Source: Micromonospora inositola (GTDB lineage: Bacteria; Actinomycetota; Actinomycetes; Mycobacteriales; Micromonosporaceae). Taken from it: 64,000 nt of DNA. The first letter of the stretch is position 1, and each line of letters opens with the position of its first letter. Both the position numbers and the translations under genes were made by a program. The notes below the pieces were generated by a model. That model ran no database searches, was not told where the DNA came from, and saw only the letters and a program-made list of their open reading frames with translations. Shown here one piece after another: positions 16,081 through 23,843 of this stretch. The stretch lies in NCBI RefSeq assembly GCF_900090285.1, contig NZ_LT607754.1, positions 1,488,001 through 1,552,000 on the forward strand, read 5' to 3'.

Positions 16081-18513
16081 GTGCAGGACGTGACTTACGC
16101 CACCGTATCTGCAGGCACCGGCCCCGGGCGACCGCCAGCCGAGCTGCTGCGTCGGCTGCGCGCCCGGCACACCGCCGACCCGGTCACCCACGTCGAGCGG
16201 GTGCCGGCCCGCGCCGGCGAGCCGGCACCGTGGCCGGCGTGGGCCCCGGAGGAGCTGCGGGCGGCGTTCGCCCGCCGCGGCGTGGTCGCACCCTGGCGGC
16301 ACCAGGCCGAGGCCGCCGAGCTGGCGTACGCCGGACAGCACGCCGTGGTGGCCACCGGCACCGCGTCCGGCAAGTCGCTGGCGTACCAGCTCCCCGCGTT
16401 GAGCACGCTGCTCGCCGACCCGCGCGCCACCGTGCTCTACCTGGCGCCGACCAAGGCACTCGCCGCCGACCAGCTGCGCGCCGTCGCCGGCCTGGAGCTC
16501 GACGGGGTACGCCCCGCCTGCTATGACGGGGACACCCCGCGCGCCGAGCGGGAGTGGATCCGCCGGCACTCCCGGTTCGTGCTGACCAACCCGGACATGC
16601 TGCACCACGGCATCCTGCCCGGGCACGCGCACTGGTCCGGCTTCCTGCGCCGGCTCGCGTACGTGGTGATCGACGAGTGCCACACCTACCGGGGCGTGTT
16701 CGGCTCGCACGTGGCGCACGTGCTGCGCCGGCTGCGCAGACAGTGCGCCCGCTTCGGTCGTACCCCCGTCTTCGTGCTGGCCTCCGCGACGTCGGGCGAC
16801 CCGGCGACGGCGGCCGGGCGGCTCACCGGCCTGCCGGTGGCCGCCGTCACCGCGGACACCTCGCCGCGCGGCGGGGTGACCTTCGCGCTCTGGGAGCCGC
16901 CGCTGCTGCCGTCCTCCCTGGACGCCGTCACGGACGATCTCACGCAGGTCCGCCGGTCGGCGCTGCGCGAGACGGCCGACCTGCTCGCCGACAGCGTCGC
17001 CGAAGGAGTACGCACGCTGGCCTTCGTCCGCTCCCGCAAGGGCGCCGAGGTGGTCGCGGCGAACGCCCGACGGTCCCTCGACGAGGCGGTCCCCGGGCTC
17101 GGTGACCGGGTGGCCGCCTACCGGGCCGGCTACCTGCGCGAGGAACGGCGCGAGCTGGAACGCGCGCTGCTCCACGGCGACCTGCTCGGGCTCGCCTCCA
17201 CCAACGCCCTCGAACTCGGCGTCGACCTGGTCGGGCTGGACGCCGTGCTGATCTGCGGCTGGCCGGGCACCCGGGCGTCGCTCTGGCAGCAGGCCGGCCG
17301 GGCCGGCCGCTCCGGCGACGAGGCCCTGGCCGTGCTGGTGGCCCGGGACGACCCGCTCGACACCTACCTGGTGCACCACCCGGAGGCGCTGTTCGGGCGG
17401 CCGGTCGAGGCGACCGTGCTCGACCCGGCCAACCCGTACGTGCTCGCCCCGCAGCTCGCCTGCGCCGCCGCCGAGGCCCCGCTCACCCCCGCCGACCTGG
17501 AGCTGTTCGGCGACGGCGCGAAGGAGGCGGTCGACTCGCTCGTCGAGGCCGGCGCGCTGCGGCAGCGGCCCACCGGCTGGTACTGGCGGCACCGGGAACG
17601 CCCCGAGGTCGACCTGCGCGGCGAGGGCGGCGCGCCGGTCTGCGTGGTGGAGGCGCCCACCGGGCGGCTGCTCGGCACCGTCGACGGCGGCTCGTCGCAC
17701 TTCCTGATCCACCCCGGCGCGGTCTACCTGCACCAGGGCGTCTCGTACGTGGTCGACTCGCTCGACCTGGCCGACGGCTGCGCGCTGGTGCACGCCGAGG
17801 AGCCGGACTGGTCCACCCACGCCCGGGACGTCACCTCGCTGTCGGTGGTGTCGGTCCGGTCGTACGTGGACGCCGGGCCGGTCGGGCTCTTCCTCGGCGA
17901 GGTGGACGTGACCAGCCAGGTCGTGTCGTACCAGCGGCGCCGGATCGCCTCCGGCGAGGTGATCGACACCCGGCCGCTGGACCTGCCGGCCCGGGAGCTG
18001 CGCACCGTCGCGGTCTGGTTCACCGTCTCGCCGGAGTCGCTGGCGTCGGCCGGGGTCGAGGCGGCGGACATCCCGGGGGCGCTGCACGCCGCCGAGCACG
18101 CCGCGATCGGGCTGCTGCCGCTGATGGCCACTTGTGACCGCTGGGACATCGGCGGGCTGTCCACCGCCGTGCACCCGGACACCGAGGCGCCCACCGTCTT
18201 CGTCTACGACGGGCACCCGGGCGGGGCCGGTTTCGCCGAGCGGGCGTACGGGACGGCGGCGGCCTGGCTCCGGGCCACCCGCGACGCGATCGCCGAGTGC
18301 GGCTGCGAGTCGGGGTGCCCGTCCTGCGTGCAGTCCCCGAAGTGCGGTAACGGCAACAACCCGCTGGGCAAGTCGGACGCGGTGAAGGTCCTCGACGTGG
18401 TCCTCACCAACCTGCCGCCCGACGGCGACGCCCCGGCCGGCCCGGCCCCAGCCCTCCCGCGCCAGGACGAGCGGGTCCCGGACCGCGCCAGCGCGACGAC
18501 CGACACGCCCTGA
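16081..18513 (+). CDS. DEAD/DEAH-box helicase with C-terminal DUF1998 zinc module
   Basis: An 810-residue superfamily 2 helicase. Motif I is ATGTASGKSLAY, motif II VIDECHTY (DECH), and motif VI lies in WQQAGRAGRSGDEA. Near the end CGCESGCPSCVQSPKCG gives the four-cysteine cluster of DUF1998/MrfA-type helicases. B. subtilis MrfA repairs mitomycin-induced lesions; the M. tuberculosis and Streptomyces relatives in this position (Rv3649, SCO3550) are poorly studied. GTG start at 16081; a second GTG at 16090 is possible. Probably DNA repair. Confidence 0.92.
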   Translation: MQDVTYATVSAGTGPGRPPAELLRRLRARHTADPVTHVERVPARAGEPAPWPAWAPEELRAAFARRGVVAPWRHQAEAAELAYAGQHAVVATGTASGKSLAYQLPALSTLLADPRATVLYLAPTKALAADQLRAVAGLELDGVRPACYDGDTPRAEREWIRRHSRFVLTNPDMLHHGILPGHAHWSGFLRRLAYVVIDECHTYRGVFGSHVAHVLRRLRRQCARFGRTPVFVLASATSGDPATAAGRLTGLPVAAVTADTSPRGGVTFALWEPPLLPSSLDAVTDDLTQVRRSALRETADLLADSVAEGVRTLAFVRSRKGAEVVAANARRSLDEAVPGLGDRVAAYRAGYLREERRELERALLHGDLLGLASTNALELGVDLVGLDAVLICGWPGTRASLWQQAGRAGRSGDEALAVLVARDDPLDTYLVHHPEALFGRPVEATVLDPANPYVLAPQLACAAAEAPLTPADLELFGDGAKEAVDSLVEAGALRQRPTGWYWRHRERPEVDLRGEGGAPVCVVEAPTGRLLGTVDGGSSHFLIHPGAVYLHQGVSYVVDSLDLADGCALVHAEEPDWSTHARDVTSLSVVSVRSYVDAGPVGLFLGEVDVTSQVVSYQRRRIASGEVIDTRPLDLPARELRTVAVWFTVSPESLASAGVEAADIPGALHAAEHAAIGLLPLMATCDRWDIGGLSTAVHPDTEAPTVFVYDGHPGGAGFAERAYGTAAAWLRATRDAIAECGCESGCPSCVQSPKCGNGNNPLGKSDAVKVLDVVLTNLPPDGDAPAGPAPALPRQDERVPDRASATTDTP

Positions 18514-18534
18514 CCCGCCGCGCTGGCCAGCCTG

Positions 18535-18636
18535 GTGCAGGCGGAACGCCTGGAGCAGATCAACGAACGACTGCGCGGCATCCACCAGGTGCTCAGCGGC
18601 TGGGCGATGAAGGCGACAAGCGAGGGCGGACGCTGA
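18535..18636 (+). CDS. Possible small ORF in frame after the helicase stop
   Basis: Directly after the helicase TGA (18511-18513) the same frame stays open for 40 codons and reads as an amphipathic helix (LASLVQAERLEQINERLRGI, then HQVLSGW). The first start codon is the GTG at 18535, giving 33 residues; no clear ribosome site. It could be a tiny gene, a former C-terminal tail cut off by a stop mutation, or a chance frame. The helical, charged composition argues against pure chance. Confidence 0.35.
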   Translation: MQAERLEQINERLRGIHQVLSGWAMKATSEGGR

Positions 18637-18683
18637 GGGCCCGGCTGTGCGAGACTCCGGCGTTACCCCTCGAAGGAGATCGC

Positions 18684-19262
18684 ATGCAGCTCGACGCCTT
18701 GCAGACCCAGCACCAGTTCTTCATCCGCCAGCGGATCCGGATGATGGTCAACCAGTACGAGGTCCGCGCGGTGGCACCGGACGGCACGGAGGGCGAGCTG
18801 CTCGCGTTCGCGCAGCAGAAGCGGCTCGCCTTCAAGGAGCAGGTGACCATCTACACGGACGACTCCAAGCAGTACCCGCTGCTCGGCTTCAAGGCCCGCC
18901 AGCGGCTCGACCTCGGCGCCACGTACGACGTGACCGACCACGCCGGCAACCCGATCGGGCTGTTCCGCAAGGACTTCGCCCAGTCGCTGCTGCGCTCGAC
19001 GTGGCACGTCGAGCAGGCCGGCCTGCCGCAGATCACGGGCCAGGAGCGGAGCCTGCCGGTGGCGCTGCTGCGCCGCTTCGTCGACTCGCTGTCGTGGCTG
19101 CCGTACCACTTCGACTTTGTCGCCGGCGGCCAGCCGGTGTTCTCGGTCGTCAAGAAGTGGGGTCTGCGCGACCGGTACGTGGTGGAGATCCAGAACCCGC
19201 AGATCGACCGGCGACTCGTCATCGCCATGGCGGTCGGCCTGGACGCCCTCCAGTCCCGCTGA
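18684..19262 (+). CDS. LURP-one-related (Tubby-like fold) protein
   Basis: A 192-residue protein. FFIRQRIRMMVNQYEVRA, the central LGFKARQRLDLGATYDV and FSVVKKWGLRDRYVVEIQNP match the LURP-one/scramblase-like beta-barrel family. Bacterial members are uncharacterised and probably bind lipids or act at the membrane. Start ATG with GAAGGAGA upstream. A strong terminator follows at 19271. Confidence 0.85.
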   Translation: MQLDALQTQHQFFIRQRIRMMVNQYEVRAVAPDGTEGELLAFAQQKRLAFKEQVTIYTDDSKQYPLLGFKARQRLDLGATYDVTDHAGNPIGLFRKDFAQSLLRSTWHVEQAGLPQITGQERSLPVALLRRFVDSLSWLPYHFDFVAGGQPVFSVVKKWGLRDRYVVEIQNPQIDRRLVIAMAVGLDALQSR

Positions 19263-19270
19263 GCCGTCAT

Positions 19271-19305
19271 CGGTCGGGGCGCGGCAGCTCACCGCGCCCC
19301 GACCG
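19271..19305. terminator. 14-bp perfect hairpin, probably bidirectional
   Basis: CGGTCGGGGCGCGG and CCGCGCCCCGACCG pair perfectly around a 7-base loop. It lies 8 bases after the LURP-one stop and also downstream of the convergent tad operon, so it can end both transcripts. Confidence 0.8.
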
Positions 19306-19319
19306 ACCCGGTTGGCAAG

Positions 19320-19385
19320 TGGCCCGGCCGGTGATGCGACCTGGCCGGCAGGCGGCCCCGCCGGTGATGCGACCCGACCGGTAGG
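19320..19385. repeat. 33-bp imperfect tandem repeat
   Basis: Two units share CCGGTGATGCGACC at 19328-19341 and 19361-19374, exactly 33 bases apart, with degenerate copies at each side. The repeat lies between the terminator and the end of the tad operon and is non-coding. Confidence 0.6.
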
Positions 19386-19412
19386 TCGCCTGGATGACCG
19401 GGCCTGGGCCGG

Positions 19413-19799
19413 TCAGCCTCGGATCGGGCCGGCCCGGGAGGTCGCGGTGGTGGTGCGGGTCAGCCAGGGCAGCGGCGTGACCGTGACCTCCGCCGTGACC
19501 AGCACGTCCAGGCCATTGAGGCGGCAGGCGGAGAGCCGTGCGGCGTTGGCGCCGACCAGTTCCCCGGCCGCCCCGCAGGCCGCCACCTCGCCGTCGAGCG
19601 CCCGACCGGCGCCGGCGAGCGCCCCGAAGTCCGCCGCGACCCGGGCCTGCTGCCGGGCCGTCCGGGCGGCGCCGAGTGCCGCGCCGAACAGGCCTACCAG
19701 CACGAAGACCAGCCCCACAGCGAGCAGGCAGACCGTGGCGCCGCCCCGGTCCGTTGCCGCGCTGGCCCGGTTCACCCGGAGCCCGCTTCCCGGCCTCAC
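19413..19799 (-). CDS. Rv3654c-like TadE-type pilus/secretion protein
   Basis: A 128-residue protein with GTG start overlapping the tadE stop (GTGA). After a short basic N-terminus there is a single membrane helix (GGATVCLLAVGLVFVLVGLF) and a small external domain (ARQQARVAADFGALAGAGRAL), as in TadE-like pseudopilins and the Rv3654c family. It is last in the tad operon. Likely a minor component of the Flp pilus or pseudopilus. Confidence 0.85.
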   Translation of the reverse strand: MRPGSGLRVNRASAATDRGGATVCLLAVGLVFVLVGLFGAALGAARTARQQARVAADFGALAGAGRALDGEVAACGAAGELVGANAARLSACRLNGLDVLVTAEVTVTPLPWLTRTTTATSRAGPIRG

Positions 19800-20377
19800 G
19801 GTCGTGGTGCCGGGGCGCCGGGTTCGACGGCGGCGACCGCGGTGGCGGAGACCGTGAGCCGGGGCAGCCGCGCCCCCAGGGTGCGGACCGGCACGCGGAC
19901 CGTGGCGGTGACACGGTCACCGGTGACGGTGACCGCGACGTCGGCGCCGGGCGGCGCGTACCGCGTACCGGTGGCCGTTCCGTTCTCGCCCCGGGAGGCG
20001 GCGAGCGCCGCCTCCCGGGCCGCGCCCAGGCAACCGCCCCTCGTGGTCACCGCATTGACCGCGGTGAGGCCGGTGAGGAGCAGCAGGACCAGCGCCGGCA
20101 GGCCGGCCGCCAACTCGGCGGTGAACGAGCCACGGTCCGACCCGACCGTCAGCTCGCCGGCCGACGAACGGTGGTCGGACCCCGCCACCGGACGCGCGGC
20201 GCGAGAGCCAGACCCACGGCCGGACGTCGCCCGCGAACCGGGGCGACGGTCGGACGCGGTCGCCAGCGAGTAAGGCTCACCGTCCAGCGCCGCTCGCGAG
20301 CCACGGTCAACGGCTCCGCTCGGCGCCAGGAGGCTGCCCGAGCCACGGTGGTGGCCGGCCGGCCGGCGCCCGGTCAC
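19796..20377 (-). CDS. TadE-family minor pilin with extended N-terminus
   Basis: A 193-residue protein. The core begins at DRGSFTAELAAGLPALVLLLL, the processing and membrane segment typical of TadE pseudopilins, with an external domain after it. The GTG start overlaps the preceding DUF4244 stop (GTGA). That leaves an odd Ser/Arg-rich leader of about 80 residues before the pilin segment. A later in-frame GTG at 20188 would shorten it to about 17 residues and may be the real start. Confidence 0.83.
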   Translation of the reverse strand: MTGRRPAGHHRGSGSLLAPSGAVDRGSRAALDGEPYSLATASDRRPGSRATSGRGSGSRAARPVAGSDHRSSAGELTVGSDRGSFTAELAAGLPALVLLLLTGLTAVNAVTTRGGCLGAAREAALAASRGENGTATGTRYAPPGADVAVTVTGDRVTATVRVPVRTLGARLPRLTVSATAVAAVEPGAPAPRP

Positions 20378-20541
20378 TTCAGTGCCCGGTCGATGACGGC
20401 GGTGAGCGCGGACTGCACGTTGCCGGACGTGAGCACCTTGAGCAGGATGCCGGCGAAGGCCACCGCGGCGAGGGTGCCCACGGCGTACTCGGCGGTGTTC
20501 ATCCCGGCGTCGCCGCGCAGGCGGGCGAGGAGTTTCCGCAT
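20374..20541 (-). CDS. DUF4244 Flp-pilin-like protein
   Basis: A 55-residue protein. It reads MRKLLARLRGDAGMNTAEYA and then a hydrophobic helix (VGTLAAVAFAGILLKVLTSG). The pattern of basic leader, Gly, Met-Asn-Thr-Ala-Glu-Tyr and hydrophobic stretch fits a Flp-type major pilin precursor, with the Glu at position +5 relative to the probable cleavage after Gly13. Ribosome site GAGGAAGGG lies just upstream. Its stop overlaps the tadE start. In M. tuberculosis the same slot is Rv3656c. Confidence 0.88.
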   Translation of the reverse strand: MRKLLARLRGDAGMNTAEYAVGTLAAVAFAGILLKVLTSGNVQSALTAVIDRALK

Positions 20542-20563
20542 GTCGTTTCCCTTCCTCTTAGGG

Positions 20564-21307
20564 TCAGAGCACGTCGCCGAGGACGGCGACGATCACCGGC
20601 ACCAGACCGGCGAGAATGAAGGCGGGCAGGAAGCAGAGCCCCAGCGGCAGCACGATGAGCACGCCCGCCCGGCGGGCCGCCGCCTCGGCCGCGGTGGAAC
20701 GGTCGGCCCGCAGGTCATCGGCGAGACGGGTGAGCGCGCCGGCCAGTGCCGCGCCGCTGTTCGACGAGCGGAGCGCGGCGGCCACCAGGCGCTCCGCGCC
20801 GGGGACGGGCAGCAGCTGCGACCAGGCCTCCGCGGGCTCGCCACCGAGCAGCAGCGTCCGGCCGACCCGCCCGAGCCGGTCGGCCATCGGCCCGCCCAGC
20901 GCCTCGGCGACCGCCAGCACCGAGCGGTCGACCGGCGCTCCGGCGCGGAGGGCCGCCGCGAGCAGGTCGGCGGCGAGCGGCAGGTCGGCGATCTCGCGTA
21001 GTCGGCGGTCCCGGGCGGCTCGCGGCTCGATCCGGCGGAGCAGGCGATCCGCCGCGACCGCGACCAGCACCCCGACGAGCAGGCCCGCCCAGCCGCCGAC
21101 GACGATCGCGGCCGCGACTCCGGCCAGCCCGGCGCCGAGCCGGACGCGGTCCGGCCACCAGAACGGCCGCGTCCGTTCGGCCCCGCCCTCCGACGATCGG
21201 CCCAGCCAGCGGAGACGCCGGCCTGGTCGGACGGCCGGCGAGCCGGCCACGATCACGAGCAGCGCCGCCCCGACCAGGCAGGCCGCCGCGAACGCCTGCC
21301 GGGGCAT
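20564..21307 (-). CDS. TadC-like type II secretion F-domain membrane protein
   Basis: A 247-residue protein from the ATG at 21307, which overlaps the tadB stop by one base (TGATG). It has an N-terminal helix, two more near positions 55-90, the T2SSF cytoplasmic helix bundle (AADLLAAALRAGAPVDRSVLAVAEAL) and two C-terminal helices. With TadB it forms the inner-membrane platform that the ATPase TadA drives. Confidence 0.87.
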   Translation of the reverse strand: MPRQAFAAACLVGAALLVIVAGSPAVRPGRRLRWLGRSSEGGAERTRPFWWPDRVRLGAGLAGVAAAIVVGGWAGLLVGVLVAVAADRLLRRIEPRAARDRRLREIADLPLAADLLAAALRAGAPVDRSVLAVAEALGGPMADRLGRVGRTLLLGGEPAEAWSQLLPVPGAERLVAAALRSSNSGAALAGALTRLADDLRADRSTAAEAAARRAGVLIVLPLGLCFLPAFILAGLVPVIVAVLGDVL

Positions 21308-22635
21308 CAGCCGGCCCGCCCCGGGGCCGCGCCGAGCCGTTCCGCCCACAGCAGGCCGCCGATCTGCAGCGCGACGGCCGCGACCGCGCTGGCGCCACCG
21401 ACCGGCGTGCGCAGCAGCACCGCGACGGGGTCCACCCCGATGGCGTAGCCGAGCCCGATGCCGCCGAGCGGCAGCGCGGCGAGCAGCCAGGCGGTGGCCC
21501 GCGCGCCGGCGGCCTGGGCGGCAGCCGCAGCGAGCCCACGGTCGGCCGCGCGGGCATCGGCCTCGATCCGTTCCAGCAGTTCGGCGAGGGGAGCGCCGGT
21601 GCGGTCGGCCAGCCGCACGGCGGCCCGGGCGAGCTCGGCGACCCGCTCCGGCCGGTCGAGGACCGTGCCTCCCGGCGACCGGGTGCGCCCACCGCCGTCG
21701 GCTGCGGAGCGATGACCGGCGCTGCCGGTCTCGCCATCGGCAGGGGCGGACGCCGGGCCCTCCACCGGAGGCGGCGGGCCCACAACCAGGTCCCCGTCCG
21801 CGAGTAGCCGCCCGGACGCCGCAAGCACCGATCCATCGAGCGTCGACGGCGCGGGCACCGGACCGCCGAGCGCCGGCTGCCCGGGCAACGTCTCGCCGAG
21901 CGTCGACCGCCCGGGCACCAGACCGCCGAACGTCAAGGCTGCCGTCGCCGAACCGCCGAACGTCACGGGCCCCGACGCCGCACCGCCGAGCGCGGCCGTT
22001 ACCGGCAACCCGGCCCGTAGGTCGGCGGCGAGGCCGCCGAGCTGGTCCAGACTCTGCCGCCGGGCCCGCTGCGCGTGCCGTCCGGCATGACGCCGCAGGA
22101 CCGCACGCATCCCCAGCGCGCCGTAGGCGGCGAGAACCACCGCGGCCACCGGGCCGGCCACCCCGGCACCGATCCCGCCGCCCACCACGGCGGCCAGCAG
22201 CACCGTTCGTCCCGGCGCGGATGCCCCGACCCCGCCGAGAGGGAGCCCGTCCCGAGCTGTGGCCGATCGGACCGCCGCCCGCCGGACGGGCGTCGCGGCG
22301 TGGCGGAGGTCGTCGGGAAGCGCGGCACCGGCCGGACGGCGCGGGTCTCTGCGACCCGGCGGCCTGGTCGGGAACGACCGCCCGACGACCGGCGCCCGGG
22401 CACCGCGACGAACCACCGCGGTGCCCGTCGGCAGCCGCCCCCGGTTCGACCGGAACCCCGCGAGGAGGGAGGCCGGAGCGTGCGTCGCACCCATTGTCGG
22501 CGAGCCACCGGGAGCCGACCGGGACGGCGAGCCGAAGACGGCGCGGCGCCGAGCCCGACCGCTGCGCAGCGGCCACACCACCACCGCCGCGGCCGTTACC
22601 AGGAACGCGGTCACCAGCCAGGCCGGGCCGGTCAC
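21307..22635 (-). CDS. TadB-like T2SSF protein with two low-complexity insertions
   Basis: A 442-residue protein; the GTG start at 22635 overlaps the tadA stop (GTGA). The family core is recognisable: membrane helices at about 5-23 and 144-175, the T2SSF start LDQLGGLAADLRAGLPVTAAL (196-216), its continuation VAELARAAVRLADRTGAPLAELLERI (332-357), and terminal helices from 378. Two extra parts are unusual: a basic Pro/Arg/Gly-rich stretch (about 27-140) and a Gly/Pro/Thr-rich insert (217-330) that splits the T2SSF domain. The second contains DNA repeats based on CCGCCGAACGTC. Confidence 0.85.
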   Translation of the reverse strand: MTGPAWLVTAFLVTAAAVVVWPLRSGRARRRAVFGSPSRSAPGGSPTMGATHAPASLLAGFRSNRGRLPTGTAVVRRGARAPVVGRSFPTRPPGRRDPRRPAGAALPDDLRHAATPVRRAAVRSATARDGLPLGGVGASAPGRTVLLAAVVGGGIGAGVAGPVAAVVLAAYGALGMRAVLRRHAGRHAQRARRQSLDQLGGLAADLRAGLPVTAALGGAASGPVTFGGSATAALTFGGLVPGRSTLGETLPGQPALGGPVPAPSTLDGSVLAASGRLLADGDLVVGPPPPVEGPASAPADGETGSAGHRSAADGGGRTRSPGGTVLDRPERVAELARAAVRLADRTGAPLAELLERIEADARAADRGLAAAAAQAAGARATAWLLAALPLGGIGLGYAIGVDPVAVLLRTPVGGASAVAAVALQIGGLLWAERLGAAPGRAG

Positions 22636-23843
22636 GAGGGGCCCGCCGAGCCCGGCCAGACCGCACAGAGGATCGGCGGTACGTCGACCCCACGCTCCCG
22701 CAGCAGCGCCCCGAGCGCCCGAGCGGCGAGACCGAGGCCGCGACCGCGTACCCAGGCCGGCACCACGGTGACGAGCCGGTCCGGCCCCTCGGGCACCAGC
22801 AGGCTGATCGACTCCAGCAGGCGGCCGTCGCTGCCGCGACGGACCTGGAGCAGCACCTGCAGCGCCGCCGCGACCTGGGCGTGCAGCGCGGCCCGGGGCA
22901 GGCCGCCCAGCAGCCCGAGCGCCTCCAGCCGGGCCGGTACGTCCGTGGGGGCGTTGGCGTGCAGCGTCCCCGCCCCGCCGTCGTGGCCGGTGTTCAGGGC
23001 GGCGAGCAGGTCGACCACCTCGCCGCCCCGGCACTCGCCCACCACCAGCCGGTCCGGGCGCATCCGCAACGCCTGCCGGACCAGGTCGCTCAGCCCGACC
23101 GCGCCCGTGCCCTCCACGTTCGAGGTGCGGGCCTGGAGGCCGATCACGTGCGGGTGCACCGGGCGCAGCTCGGCGGCGTCCTCGACGAGCACGATCCGCT
23201 CCGTCGCCGGCACCAGCCCGAGCAGCGTGTTGAGCAGCGTGGTCTTGCCCGAACCGGTGCCACCGGTCACCAGGTACGCCAGCCGGGCCGCCACGACGGC
23301 GGCGAGCAACGGCGCCACCGGTCGGGGCACGGTGCCCTGCCGGACCAGTTCCTCGAGGGTGAACGGCCGTTGCCGGAAGGTCCGCAGGGAGAGGTACGGC
23401 CCGTCGGTCGCCACCGGCGGCAGCACGGCGTGCAGCCGGGTGCCGTCGGGCAGTCGGGCGTCCGCGTACGGGGAGGCGTCGTCGAGCCGGCGGCCGGCCG
23501 CCGCGGTGAGGCGCTGCGCGAGCCGGCGTACGTCCTCGACGGAGCCGATCGGCACCGCCACCTGGCGCAGCCCCAGCCCCCGGTCGACCCAGACCCGGGT
23601 GCCGTTCACCAGCACGTCGGTCACCTGCGGGTCGACCAGCAACGGGGCGAGCGGGCCGGCGCCGACCAGGTCGTCGTGCACCCGATCGGCGATGCGCAGC
23701 AGGGCGGTGTCGCCGAGCACGGCGGCGCTCGGCTCGGCACGTACGGCGGAGACGATGGCGGCGGGGGTGACCGGGGTGGCCGCGGCGGCGAACCTGCGCC
23801 GGACGCGGGCCGCCAGCTCTCCGGAGTCGACGGGGCCGGTCAT
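22632..23843 (-). CDS. TadA/CpaF-like pilus assembly ATPase
   Basis: A 403-residue secretion ATPase. Walker A is GGTGSGKT (194-201), the Asp box VLVEDAAEL follows, the Walker B region is RLVVGECRGGEVVDLL and the His box lies in GAGTLHANAP. It powers assembly of Flp-type pili. ATG start overlapping the ssd-like stop (ATGA). Equivalent to Rv3659c by position. Confidence 0.95.
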   Translation of the reverse strand: MTGPVDSGELAARVRRRFAAAATPVTPAAIVSAVRAEPSAAVLGDTALLRIADRVHDDLVGAGPLAPLLVDPQVTDVLVNGTRVWVDRGLGLRQVAVPIGSVEDVRRLAQRLTAAAGRRLDDASPYADARLPDGTRLHAVLPPVATDGPYLSLRTFRQRPFTLEELVRQGTVPRPVAPLLAAVVAARLAYLVTGGTGSGKTTLLNTLLGLVPATERIVLVEDAAELRPVHPHVIGLQARTSNVEGTGAVGLSDLVRQALRMRPDRLVVGECRGGEVVDLLAALNTGHDGGAGTLHANAPTDVPARLEALGLLGGLPRAALHAQVAAALQVLLQVRRGSDGRLLESISLLVPEGPDRLVTVVPAWVRGRGLGLAARALGALLRERGVDVPPILCAVWPGSAGPS

